Source of the DNA: Proteiniclasticum sp043951855
GTDB taxonomy: Bacteria; Bacillota; Clostridia; Clostridiales; Clostridiaceae
Length of the DNA: 57,191 nucleotides
NCBI RefSeq assembly: GCF_043951855.1
Contig: NZ_JBINJW010000017.1
Span: forward strand, 1 to 57,191
Direction: 5' to 3'
The translations under genes were made by a program, and so were the position numbers. Positions 26,219 to 34,183 of this stretch are shown here, one piece after another. Position 1 is the stretch's first letter; each line of letters starts with the position of its first letter. The notes below the pieces were generated by a model, which was given only the letters and a program-made list of their open reading frames with translations, had not been told where the DNA came from and did no database searches.

Positions 26219-26246
26219 AAATAAAAAGACCTCAGTTGAGGTCTCA
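26219..26246 (-). terminator. Terminator of the three-TM protein gene
   Basis: AGACCTCA (26227-26234) pairs with TGAGGTCT (26237-26244), loop GT, with TTTTTATTTTTTT after it on the minus strand. The stem begins at the stop codon itself. Confidence 0.87.
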
Positions 26247-26954
26247 GAGCGCCATGATCAGTAAAACAATCACCGCTACAGGTGTGAAGAACCATGAATA
26301 CTTCTGCATCTTCCGATACATGGCTGGAACTTCGATTTCCCCCTTGTATCTCAGATTCTTGAGCCGGAAGAAGAAATCAGGAAAGATCATATCCGTGATC
26401 ATGGACAGCACGATAAGCCCTGCGAAGATCAGCATGGTCAGATTTCCGCGATATCTTTCATTCAGACGATTCGCTATAAGCACCAGCAGCATCGGATCCG
26501 GATTCACTTCATTGTAGGTCTCATCCGGCACTGGTCTGTAGGTGTAGTAGGTAACGGTTTCCCCTTCAGAGTTCGTCATAGTTCCGTCTGCCAATGAGAG
26601 GTTCCCGCTGTAGATCAGCGTATTCTCTGCATCAAAGACACGGATCACTTGCCCGTCTGAAGTGGACTCCACCACATATTCCTTTTCATTCCCATCCAGG
26701 GTCACTTCCACAAGCTTGTCTGCCTGACTCATTCTGGTCACCTTTATGGATGTCTTTCCGGCATCGCTTTTCCCTGTATACACAGAAGAAAGGGAGTCAG
26801 AGACTTTACGGTCTTCTCTCAGAAATGATCCGTAGTAATCCACTCCGGTCTGGAAGAAGTTCCCCAGGTAGAAATAGAGCAGGATCAGCGCTGCCATGAC
26901 CATCGGAATGATCAGCAGTTTTCTATTTTTAAAATTCAAATTCAATTTATCCAT
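26244..26954 (-). CDS. Hypothetical membrane protein (three TM segments)
   Basis: 236 residues, family not recognised. Seen: an N-terminal membrane helix (LLIIPMVMAALILLYFYLG), an extracytoplasmic beta-rich region (about 35-150) with many Ser/Thr/Asp residues, then two C-terminal helices (LTMLIFAGLIVLSMITDMIF and FFTPVAVIVLLIMAL) joined by a basic loop. GAAGGAT lies 7 bases before ATG 26954; an in-frame ATG at 26969 lacks a site. Single gene. Confidence 0.65.
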   Translation of the reverse strand: MDKLNLNFKNRKLLIIPMVMAALILLYFYLGNFFQTGVDYYGSFLREDRKVSDSLSSVYTGKSDAGKTSIKVTRMSQADKLVEVTLDGNEKEYVVESTSDGQVIRVFDAENTLIYSGNLSLADGTMTNSEGETVTYYTYRPVPDETYNEVNPDPMLLVLIANRLNERYRGNLTMLIFAGLIVLSMITDMIFPDFFFRLKNLRYKGEIEVPAMYRKMQKYSWFFTPVAVIVLLIMAL

Positions 26955-26990
26955 ACAATTATCCTTCATTTATTTACTAACAACTTTATT

Positions 26991-27019
26991 ATTATAGCAC
27001 AGGTTTACACTTTGTTAAA
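26991..27019 (-). promoter_or_regulatory. Promoter of the three-TM protein gene
   Basis: On the minus strand: TTTAAC (27019-27014), 17 bases, perfect TATAAT (26996-26991), 37 bases before the chosen ATG. Confidence 0.68.
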
Positions 27020-27130
27020 TCTTTTAATTCCGTTTCATGATAGTAGAGTGATATCCTCCTTGATTCCGCGTTTCATCATAATGGATGCCCCTTAATTTCT
27101 GCTGAAATTCCATACCTATAGATGCTGTCA

Positions 27131-27171
27131 CGGAAAAAGAACAGTCAGCGCATCTAAGACGCCGACTGTTC
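27131..27171 (-). terminator. Terminator of the CAP/phosphoesterase operon
   Basis: GAACAGTC.GCG (27139-27150) pairs with CGC.GACTGTTC (27160-27171), then TTTTTC on the minus strand. Confidence 0.85.
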
Positions 27172-27187
27172 CTCAAAGAGTTCTATT

Positions 27188-28048
27188 TCATCTGATGTTC
27201 TGCGTTTCACTTTCTTTTCTCATGAGCCTGACCACATAGATTGCAGGCCTGTTTATGATTCTCAGCTTGATCCCCCCGATGCCCGGACTTACAATGATTT
27301 TCTTGTTTCTTTCCTCATAGACCCCTCTGGCATACCTGGGAAAGAATGTGCGGTCCGGTGAAAAAACGCCTCCAGTTACAGGCAGTCTTACAAGGCCGCC
27401 ATGCACATGCCCTGAGAAAACGAGATCCGTTCCATACTCGGCATACACAGGAAAATACAGCGGATTATGGGCCAGCATCATGGTAAACCCCTTGTGAAGC
27501 GGTCCCAGACTTTTTTTCAGAGATTCCTTCGTGAGGATCTCCTTCCCTTGCGCATCATAGGTGTTTCGAAGATACCTGCGGGGAAGACGCAGTCCGTAAA
27601 GTGCCGCCTGGTCTCCTTTCCGTTCCAGAAGAACCTTCTCATTTTCAAGATGCCTGATGCCGTTACGGCGCAAAAGTGAAATGAACGCTTCCTTGTCTTT
27701 TCCATAAAGCTCATCTTCATGATTCCCGTCCACATAATAGGAAGGATACTTATGGGACAGCCCTTCAATAAGCATCTCAAACTGTCCTTTTTCAAGACTT
27801 TGTCTGCTGATCATATCTCCGGTATAGAATATGGCATCCGGATTCAGTTCCAGCACTTTACTGATCAGTCTGCTGTTTCCTCTTCCATACCTGGTGTTAT
27901 GAAGATCGGAGATATGAAGGATTCTGTATTCATGAAACCCCTTCGGAATGTTTTCCGAAGAAACTTCAATCTCCTTCACAGCGAATGTATAGTTGTCAAA
28001 ATAGTAGCGTAGTGCTGCCACGAGCAGCAGCGCAATCATGATTTCCAT
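27188..28048 (-). CDS. Membrane-anchored metallophosphoesterase (YkuE-like)
   Basis: 286 residues. A hydrophobic N-terminus (IMIALLLVAALRYYF) precedes a calcineurin-like domain with all metal motifs: HISDLHNTRYG (near 47), YTGDMISR (near 75), VDGNHEDE (near 108), MLAHNPLYF (near 196) and FSGHVHGG (near 216). Family members hydrolyse phosphoesters; YkuE of Bacillus is linked to UDP-sugar lipid turnover, but the substrate here is unknown. It follows the CAP lipoprotein by 21 bases, so the two form an operon. Confidence 0.88.
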   Translation of the reverse strand: MEIMIALLLVAALRYYFDNYTFAVKEIEVSSENIPKGFHEYRILHISDLHNTRYGRGNSRLISKVLELNPDAIFYTGDMISRQSLEKGQFEMLIEGLSHKYPSYYVDGNHEDELYGKDKEAFISLLRRNGIRHLENEKVLLERKGDQAALYGLRLPRRYLRNTYDAQGKEILTKESLKKSLGPLHKGFTMMLAHNPLYFPVYAEYGTDLVFSGHVHGGLVRLPVTGGVFSPDRTFFPRYARGVYEERNKKIIVSPGIGGIKLRIINRPAIYVVRLMRKESETQNIR

Positions 28049-28069
28049 ATGTGTTCCTGTTTCCTTCTG

Positions 28070-28867
28070 CTAATTTCCGAAATGCTGGGTTCCAAGGAGC
28101 ACCTTGTATCCTTTGAAATAGGATCCGGACTCCGTGGCACGGACGACACCGATCCCGATGTATTTATGAATCGGACTCAGCATCTGCTTGTTATGGCCAT
28201 CGGAGTTCTGCCATCCTGTGAATAGTTCTTCCGCATGGATACTGGTGGAGAAGGCCGAATTGGAGACAAAGGCAAGATTTTCTCCGATTCCACTGTATTT
28301 CAGATCCAGTTTTCTCCAGAGGAGATAATCAAAGGGTCTGTTGCCAAGATTCGGATTATCATGGCTGAAATAATCATACTGCAGCATGGCCAGGGATTTA
28401 TACCGGGCGGACTGGGACAGATCCTCTCTTCTCTCCAGGGGATGCAGATCATATTCTTCTCTGTAGGTATTGAGTCTTTCCAGAATGTAGTCTTCCGATT
28501 CCACATCAAACGCATAGTCATAGCGGTAAGGGATTTCTCGGAAGGCTTCTTCCATGCTTCGGCTGACATAGTCCATATCAAGAGCTTCATGGGCCAGTCC
28601 TTCGGACTGGACATCTTCTGGCTCTTCTATTTCATCTGCAGGTTCTTCCTGCAGCAGATTTTCAATATACTCCGTGACATTTTCAATCACTTCATCCAGT
28701 GAATCTCCAAGAGTATCGAAGAATTCGTTGGCTTTCTCTTCAAACCTGTTGATAGACTCTTCCACGACGTTCATCTGCTCCTCCAGGTCTTTTCCGCATC
28801 CTGTCAGGAGGACGCCTGTCAGGAGCAGAATCAGCAGCAGAGGATATCTTTTACTTTTCTTCATCAT
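28070..28867 (-). CDS. CAP-domain (SCP-like) lipoprotein
   Basis: 265 residues. Lipoprotein signal with lipobox LLTGC (Cys about 24), a coiled acidic linker (about 28-95) rich in Glu, then a CAP domain (about 125-265): YFSHDNPNLGNRPFDYL, GIGENLAF, EELFTGWQNSDGHNKQML and HKYIGIGVV. CAP proteins of Firmicutes (YkwD type) are extracytoplasmic and of unclear activity. Anchored outside the membrane; co-transcribed with the phosphoesterase. GAGGAAGAG precedes two adjacent ATG codons, either of which could be used. Confidence 0.87.
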   Translation of the reverse strand: MMKKSKRYPLLLILLLTGVLLTGCGKDLEEQMNVVEESINRFEEKANEFFDTLGDSLDEVIENVTEYIENLLQEEPADEIEEPEDVQSEGLAHEALDMDYVSRSMEEAFREIPYRYDYAFDVESEDYILERLNTYREEYDLHPLERREDLSQSARYKSLAMLQYDYFSHDNPNLGNRPFDYLLWRKLDLKYSGIGENLAFVSNSAFSTSIHAEELFTGWQNSDGHNKQMLSPIHKYIGIGVVRATESGSYFKGYKVLLGTQHFGN

Positions 28868-29006
28868 GATCTCTTCCTCCAGTCAGATTATTTGCAGTCT
28901 TTGTGATTCCATTTTAGTCCAATTATATTAAGAAAACATGAAAGGCCTCTGAACAATTGCCTATATATAAAAAGAAAGCCTCCTGAAAGAAGCTTCCTTT
29001 CGTTCT

Positions 29007-30014
29007 TTACTTCAGTTTATCTGTCTTGGCAGTCACCTTTCTGAAACCGTAATACAGTGAGGTTCCGATTTCAAGGAGTGTGGCCAGCAGGACCACTGCC
29101 ATAATGCCCTTGACGGCCAGCTGCACATTGAGATCCAGACTCATTCCGGTCTTGTCTAGTACTCCTTCGAGAAATTCGATGAACCCTCCGGCAAAGAGAT
29201 TCTCATTCGTAAGTACAAGAACCGTGACCCCCAGATTCACCAGCGCATCCACTGAAGAAAAGATCCCGAGCAGTTCGTTCCATCTTCCGTAGATCAGCTT
29301 CAGTATGGACACCAGTATGCTCAGCGCACCGGAGAAGAGAATCATGAACTTGTATCTCATAATGACGTCTTCGTTGAAGATTCGTATGGTGTCGCTCCGG
29401 GTATAGACCGCAAAGAGTTCATTTCTGTATACAAAGAGGTACAGGAAGACGATGGTGAGAATCATCGTAATGACCATCTCCACCTTGGAAATCTTCTTCC
29501 GCTCCAGATTGGGAATTTCCTTCAGACTGGATACCGTAAAGGGCTTATCCATGGAATGAAGCACTTCATCCGTGGAATCGGTCCTTTCTATGATCACAAA
29601 TACCACGGTTACCCAGAAGATGAAGCCTACGAGCACAGAAAAAATCGTGGTGAATCCGCTGACAATGAGCTGTACAACGCCTCCAATGGTGGAAATGCTG
29701 CCTACTTCCGTGATGAGCTCCAGTGTGAACGTGATGAATCCTATGATCACTGCAGCAAGCGCGACAATCTTAAGCACTTCCAGATACAGATGATAGACCT
29801 TGGGGCCGATGATATAGTGTTCACTGCCCATGTAGGACAGGGCAAGCTTAAAGGGACTGCCCATTTCTTCCAGAGTTCTGACGATGTTTTCTTCACTGTG
29901 GTCCTGCCCGAGCATATCATAGATATTCGCTCTCAGTTCTTCTGAGATTTCCTTCCGGTCTTTCTCCGGCAGATACTTCACGACAGCATAGATGTACCGG
30001 TCGATATGATTCAT
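29007..30014 (-). CDS. Second HAAS-type membrane protein paired with PadR
   Basis: 335 residues. The N-terminal helical domain (IDRYIYAVVKYLPEKDRKEI ... SEELRANIYDML ... EEMGSPFKLALSYMG) is the prefix domain found beside PadR regulators. About six membrane helices follow, in two groups split by a cytoplasmic loop (about 160-190). Role unknown; probably the PadR-controlled partner. GGAGGG is 9 bases before ATG 30014, and the PadR stop is only 5 bases upstream. The longer reading frame (to 30068) lies within padR and lacks a site. Confidence 0.77.
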   Translation of the reverse strand: MNHIDRYIYAVVKYLPEKDRKEISEELRANIYDMLGQDHSEENIVRTLEEMGSPFKLALSYMGSEHYIIGPKVYHLYLEVLKIVALAAVIIGFITFTLELITEVGSISTIGGVVQLIVSGFTTIFSVLVGFIFWVTVVFVIIERTDSTDEVLHSMDKPFTVSSLKEIPNLERKKISKVEMVITMILTIVFLYLFVYRNELFAVYTRSDTIRIFNEDVIMRYKFMILFSGALSILVSILKLIYGRWNELLGIFSSVDALVNLGVTVLVLTNENLFAGGFIEFLEGVLDKTGMSLDLNVQLAVKGIMAVVLLATLLEIGTSLYYGFRKVTAKTDKLK

Positions 30015-30019
30015 TTTGA

Positions 30020-30358
30020 TCAGCCCTCCCTCAGAATACTTTGCATTACATCCACTGATTTCTTCCATTCCTTCTTCAGAAGTTCATAAACTTCTTCTCC
30101 GAATGAACTCAATTTATAGTATTTTCTAGGTCTTGCTTCCTCTGTGCTCCACTGACTGAGAAGAATCCCCTGTTTTTCCAGTCTTCTCAGAAGAGGATAC
30201 AGCGTGTTTGACTCAATGGGCAGCTGCTCCTTCACCAGTTTTTCCAGAAGGGAATATCCGTATTCAGGTTCCTTGAGCTGGCTCAGCACGGCTAACGTAA
30301 CGGTTCCACGCTTCAGTTCCACCAGAAAGGTGTTGACTAGTTCTTTTTTTGCTTCCAT
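30020..30358 (-). CDS. PadR family transcriptional regulator (second copy)
   Basis: 112 residues. Winged helix: GTVTLAVLSQLKEPEYGYSL, then NTLYPLLRRLEKQGIL and PRKYYKLSSFGEEVY. Start ATG 30358 follows GGTGAT; the frame extends to 30391 through AT-rich promoter sequence and is not used. Operon with the membrane protein. A dyad in the promoter (30381-30398 region) suggests autorepression. Confidence 0.87.
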   Translation of the reverse strand: MEAKKELVNTFLVELKRGTVTLAVLSQLKEPEYGYSLLEKLVKEQLPIESNTLYPLLRRLEKQGILLSQWSTEEARPRKYYKLSSFGEEVYELLKKEWKKSVDVMQSILREG

Positions 30359-30374
30359 ATTTATCACCATCTTT

Positions 30375-30404
30375 ATTATACTGTATGTCACACAATATAG
30401 TCAA
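30375..30404 (-). promoter_or_regulatory. Promoter of the second padR/HAAS pair
   Basis: On the minus strand: TTGACT (30404-30399), 18 bases, perfect TATAAT (30380-30375). The spacer contains TGTGTGACA, a TGT/ACA dyad suited to PadR binding. Confidence 0.72.
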
Positions 30405-30426
30405 TATAATACTATGTGGAAGGCAA

Positions 30427-30456
30427 ATAAAAAAATCTAGACTTTCGTCTAGATTT
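30427..30456 (-). terminator. Terminator of the mgtC-like gene
   Basis: AAATCTAGAC (30433-30442) pairs with GTCTAGATTT (30447-30456). The loop on the minus strand is GAAA (a stable tetraloop), and seven T residues follow. Confidence 0.9.
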
Positions 30457-30458
30457 CC

Positions 30459-31163
30459 TTATTGCTCATCCACGTGTTCTCTGATTTCCAGGATATTGTC
30501 ATTATGCGCCAGATCTCTAATGACCTGGAGAATATTGAGGGATCTTGGTAAATTGATCGTATAAATGCAGCTTTTCACCCCATCCATGGCATTGGTCATG
30601 AAATGAATATCCACCACATGGATATTCTGTTTTTCAAAATACTCATTGATGTAGTCCACCGCTTTTGATCGCTTGGCAAAATCCACATCAATCTTCATGT
30701 TTGAATCACCATGGAAAAGCTTGTTCTGGATTCTCTTCAATGAAATCAGAACAAGTACACAGATGACCAGTGCTGCCAGGCTGATTACATAATAACCGTA
30801 ACCTATGGCAAGCCCCAGTGTTGCCACGAGCCAGAGAGTTGCCGCTGTCGTCAATCCTTTGATGGATCCTTTGTTGTGAATGATGGTACCCGCTCCCAGA
30901 AACCCGATTCCGCTGATGACCTGAGCGCTGAGTCTACCGTAGTCCGCTCTCAGGATGTCTTTCAGATTGGGATTGATCAGTACTCTACGAATGATCTCCT
31001 CATTCATGTTCACCTGGATCAGAGAAATAACCGCCGCACCGATACACACAAGAATATGGGTCCTGAAACCGGCCGGTCTGTTCTTGTACTCTCTTTCGTA
31101 GCCGATGGCTCCTCCAGTAAAGACAGCAATGGCGAGCCGTAATAAGATTTCTTCATAGGCCAT
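30459..31163 (-). CDS. MgtC/SapB family membrane protein
   Basis: 234 residues. N-terminal MgtC domain with four to five helices and signatures GGAIGYEREYKNRPAGFRTH, LVCIGAAVISLIQ, VISGIGFLGAGTI and GLTTAATLW; the C-terminal 70 residues form an ACT-like cytoplasmic domain (MKIDVDFAKRSKAVDYINEY). MgtC proteins affect growth at low magnesium and, in some bacteria, bind the ATP synthase. AGAGGTGA lies 5 bases before ATG 31163; GTG at 31172 overlaps that site. About 290 bases of structured leader lie upstream. Confidence 0.88.
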   Translation of the reverse strand: MAYEEILLRLAIAVFTGGAIGYEREYKNRPAGFRTHILVCIGAAVISLIQVNMNEEIIRRVLINPNLKDILRADYGRLSAQVISGIGFLGAGTIIHNKGSIKGLTTAATLWLVATLGLAIGYGYYVISLAALVICVLVLISLKRIQNKLFHGDSNMKIDVDFAKRSKAVDYINEYFEKQNIHVVDIHFMTNAMDGVKSCIYTINLPRSLNILQVIRDLAHNDNILEIREHVDEQ

Positions 31164-31312
31164 TTCGCTCACCTCTTATTTATAAACTAATCCTTATTAT
31201 ATCTCATCCATTTGTGAATGTAAACATTTACTTGTTAAACATCACTAAATTAATGCGAAAAATTAATATTAAAAATATTCCCGGATTTAATTATCCCCTG
31301 CTGTTCTCCTCT

Positions 31313-31476
31313 TCTGGAGCATGCACTCCAGAGGTGTAATCGTCAGGATTCCTGTTTCTTAGGATGCTCTTTCCAGCACCCTGAAGTTACTTGACGCTTT
31401 AAAGAACCCGCAGGTGAGGATCCAGAGGGTCCTCGTTACTATCCCTCTGAAAGTCCTGAGATATGATGAGACTTTC
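31313..31476 (-). promoter_or_regulatory. Structured leader region upstream of the mgtC-like gene (riboswitch-like, class unknown)
   Basis: Read on the minus strand, an outer stem TCAGGA/TCCTGA (31459-31454 with 31348-31343) encloses hairpins CAGAGGG/CCCTCTG (31423-31429 with 31443-31449) and GGGTGCT/AGCATCC (31381-31375 with 31368-31362). The second has a G-U pair only on the minus strand, so that strand is favoured. TCTGGAG/CTCCAGA (31313-31319 with 31326-31332) follows. A competing 7-bp stem GAAAGTC/GACTTTC (31470-31476 with 31449-31455) would break the outer stem. It does not match M-box, lysine, TPP, cobalamin, purine or T-box conserved sequences I know. No clear promoter found. Confidence 0.4.
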
Positions 31477-31872
31477 ATACGAAAAACCGAAAAATCAAGC
31501 CTGGGCTCGTAATAGTTAGAATTTTCCATCTTTTATCATTTAACCTGTTTTAACTGGCATATAAAGGGTTTTCCGGCCCCCGGATTTCTTGATAATACAG
31601 TGGATTTTCACTACAATAAAAGTACGAAGAGGTAGACCTTTATCAGAGAATCAAGTGATAATCGATAACAGACATACAGCTTCGAGAATTCTCCAAAACA
31701 GTTCAGATTCCATTTTTATACAGTTCATACGAATCACTATCTTAATGGATCAAGACTCAATTGGAAGGATTCGCTGGGTAACTTAATTGCAGAGTCTCGA
31801 GTCTATAAGTTGATACTTGAAACGTATCGTGGATAGGCAAGAAACGGTTAAGTTATACCAAAAAAGAAAGGA
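31477..31872. other. Gene-free stretch, part of the 31.2-32.1 kb intergenic region
   Basis: No open frame with a ribosome site. Small hairpins only: TCCGG-CCC-CCGGA (31571-31583) and CTAT..GATAC TTGAAAC GTATC..ATAG (31804-31837). No clear promoter, transposase remnant or tRNA. Confidence 0.5.
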
Positions 31873-32031
31873 GTGTACCATCATAAGTACACCAACAAAC
31901 CAGACTCAGCTAGGATGGATATTCAAATAATCAATTTACTTTATGTTTTATTCTGTGAATTGGTTAAGAGAATGCCATCCTAGCGCTGTTATGCCATAGT
32001 TGTGAGACTTTCATACTCATGTCTCATTTTT
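31873..32031 (+). ncRNA. Candidate structured small RNA
   Basis: Three successive stems on the plus strand: GTGTAC/GTACAC (31873-31878 with 31887-31892); a perfect 10-bp stem GCTAGGATGG/CCATCCTAGC (31909-31918 with 31975-31984) enclosing an 8-bp inner stem CAATTTAC/GTGAATTG (31932-31939 with 31955-31962, one G-U); then a terminator. A 36-codon frame from GTG 31873 to TAG 31983 overlaps it, but AAAGGA abuts that GTG and the frame coincides with the stems, so RNA is the better guess. Promoter not identified; class unknown. Confidence 0.4.
32002..32031 (+). terminator. Rho-independent terminator of the candidate small RNA
   Basis: TGAGAC (32003-32008) pairs with GTCTCA (32021-32026), followed by TTTTTG. 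The strand and T tract fit plus-strand transcription. Confidence 0.65.
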
Positions 32032-32041
32032 GATAGTAGAA

Positions 32042-32082
32042 GAAAGGATGCAGGAATGCCTTTGGGGCACCTGCATCCTTTC
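32042..32082 (-). terminator. Terminator of the APH/PBP operon
   Basis: GAAAGGATGCAGG (32042-32054) pairs with CCTGCATCCTTTC (32070-32082), 13 perfect pairs plus an inner TGCC/GGCA. The T tract on the minus strand is broken (TTTCTTCT). Confidence 0.8.
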
Positions 32083-32119
32083 ACGTGTTCATCCAATTCA
32101 CTTTATGAGGTCCAGCTGA

Positions 32120-34147
32120 TCAGTCATAATTCACTATGAAATTTGTTACCAGCTTCACTGGAACAGAACTTCCTCCTCTTCCCTTCACGTCTTCCACCAT
32201 CATGGTCGTAACATAGGGATTGACTTCATCTCTGTCGATGACGGAAAACCAGCCGATTTCCGCTTTATCTGCGGCGGGACCGATTTCCGATGTTCCGGTC
32301 TTTCCTGCCAGGGATCTGCCTGAAATGTAGGCATCGTGCCCTGTCCCCTGGGGTGATTCTACAGCCTGGGTCATATAGTAAAGGACCTGGTCTGCCGCTT
32401 CTTCACCGATGACCGCTTCGGAAACCTGCACTTCTTCATCCATGAACAGTTTCAGTGGCTTCATTTCTCCTTTGTCTGCCAGGGCTGTATAGGCTTTGGG
32501 CAGCGTCAGAGCGTGGAAGAGAACCTGTCCCTGACCGTAGCCTGAATCCGCCAGAAGCACTTCGGAGCTGATTTCTCCATCATTTGAGATCTGTGAAGTT
32601 TCAAATCCGAATCCGTGCTGCGTTTCTTCACCGATTCCGAACTTCTTCATGCCTTGAAGAAAGACTTCTTCCCCCATATCCAGGGCCATCTGCGCAAAGA
32701 AGATGTTGTCGGAATAGATGAACGCCTTTTCAATATCCACAGGCGTGCCCGGGTCCGTCACTCTGGTCACGTAGTAGTTTCCCCAGCTTTCATCCGCCTG
32801 CCACTTTGTGCCGCTGATGTCAATCTCCTTGTTCAGATCCAGTGCACCATTCTCCAGAGCGATGGCTGCCGTAAGAGGTTTTATGGTGGACCCTGGTACA
32901 TACAGCTTTGTGAAACGGTTCAGCAGCGGCTTCTTCGGATCATTCAGAAGCAGATTGTAGTCCTCCTGAGTCTGACCCAGTATGAATGCATTGGGATCAT
33001 AGGAAGGTGCGCTTACAAGGGCTTCCACTTCTCCACTCTTGTAGTTCACGACACTTGCCGTGCCCATTTCGCCCGTCATCTGATCATACAGCGCCACCTG
33101 TTTGTCTATGTCGATGGTCAGGATCAGATCCTTTCCTTTGTTGTTTTTGAACGTGGAGAGAACTTTCTTGACCTCTCCATTTCGATCCAGCAGAGTGACT
33201 TCCGTACCCATCTGTCCCCTCAGCTCTTCCTCATAGAGAAGCTCAAGTCCTGCACGGCCTACTCTGGTATCGATGGGGAAACCCAGGGGCTCCATTTCCT
33301 TGTACTCTTCAGCGTTCACAAGTCCCAGATACCCCGTAAGATGTGCTGTAGCGTCTTTGTAGGGATAGACGCGGTCTTCTATGACTCTGTAGATGATTCC
33401 TGTAAAACGGCTCGTCAGGCTATCCACGATGGCTTTGTCTTCCATGGAGACCTTGACCATGTCCACAAAAGTATCGTCTCTCACCCAGGAAAGTCCCAGT
33501 CGCTTTCGGATATATTCTTCCGTAAGGTCAAGGCTTTCCGCCATGACCTTGATGGCTTCATTCTTCTGTGTGCCGAGTCTTCCTGGGACCATGCCCACCC
33601 ATAGCACTTCACCGTTCACAGCCACGGGGTTCATGTTCCGGTCAAAGATTTCGCCTCTCAGCGGAGGCACTTCTCTGGTTACGATCTCATCCCCGTTTTC
33701 ATACTCCGGATAGATGAGTCTTGTATCGTGAGAGATTCTGTAATTTTCATTCCCTTCTTCATCTTCTTCTCTTACTACGCTCACATCCAGACTGTACTTC
33801 ATTTCCTCTGCTGAACTTGTGAGAATGATGTCCATGGGAATTCTCGTGGATGCTCCTCCCATGATTTTTCTTTCCATATCGAAGGTTTCCATTCTGCTCA
33901 CCATCTTCGCATCGGTGATGGGCACGGATTCATAGATGTTCTCGTAGACGGCGACATATTCCTCTTCTGTGATGGAAGCCTTGCTTCCAGCATCAAGAAG
34001 ATCATACATCTTTTCAAAATCCTTTGATTCAAAAGCTTCCATATATCCATAGAAGGTTTCCAGAGGATCATGTGTCACTTCTTCATCACAGGCGCTCAGC
34101 ATGAGCACCAGGGGTATCATCACTATAATCAATAATAATTTCTTCAT
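32120..34147 (-). CDS. MecA-type penicillin-binding protein (lipoprotein transpeptidase)
   Basis: 675 residues. A lipoprotein-like N-terminus (MLSACDEE, Cys about 20) leads into an NTF2-like MecA N-domain (about 28-150), a PBP dimerisation domain (about 155-330; PLRGEIFDRN), and a transpeptidase domain with catalytic Ser in PGSTIKP (near 416), YSDN (SxN, near 477) and AGKTGTSE (KTG, near 613). It cross-links cell-wall peptides outside the membrane. The layout resembles Bacillus PbpC and PBP2a/MecA, a class that includes low-affinity, beta-lactam-tolerant enzymes; sensitivity cannot be judged here. GAGGAGG precedes ATG; 36 bases after the kinase gene, so probably one operon. Confidence 0.92.
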   Translation of the reverse strand: MKKLLLIIVMIPLVLMLSACDEEVTHDPLETFYGYMEAFESKDFEKMYDLLDAGSKASITEEEYVAVYENIYESVPITDAKMVSRMETFDMERKIMGGASTRIPMDIILTSSAEEMKYSLDVSVVREEDEEGNENYRISHDTRLIYPEYENGDEIVTREVPPLRGEIFDRNMNPVAVNGEVLWVGMVPGRLGTQKNEAIKVMAESLDLTEEYIRKRLGLSWVRDDTFVDMVKVSMEDKAIVDSLTSRFTGIIYRVIEDRVYPYKDATAHLTGYLGLVNAEEYKEMEPLGFPIDTRVGRAGLELLYEEELRGQMGTEVTLLDRNGEVKKVLSTFKNNKGKDLILTIDIDKQVALYDQMTGEMGTASVVNYKSGEVEALVSAPSYDPNAFILGQTQEDYNLLLNDPKKPLLNRFTKLYVPGSTIKPLTAAIALENGALDLNKEIDISGTKWQADESWGNYYVTRVTDPGTPVDIEKAFIYSDNIFFAQMALDMGEEVFLQGMKKFGIGEETQHGFGFETSQISNDGEISSEVLLADSGYGQGQVLFHALTLPKAYTALADKGEMKPLKLFMDEEVQVSEAVIGEEAADQVLYYMTQAVESPQGTGHDAYISGRSLAGKTGTSEIGPAADKAEIGWFSVIDRDEVNPYVTTMMVEDVKGRGGSSVPVKLVTNFIVNYD

Positions 34148-34183
34148 TTGTTTTCCTCCTCATGATATACAATCACGCTACTC

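Noticed and set aside
27038..27082. 14-codon minus-strand frame with AAGGGG upstream, before the three-TM gene
   Set aside because: Too short to judge, no motif, and it lies upstream of the likely promoter.
31390..31440. GGTGAGGATCC resembling the start of an M-box riboswitch
   Set aside because: It is on the plus strand, pointing away from mgtC, and the other conserved M-box blocks are absent.
31589..31786. 65-codon plus-strand frame in the gene-free zone
   Set aside because: No ribosome site, no recognisable motif and no promoter; an AT-rich chance frame.
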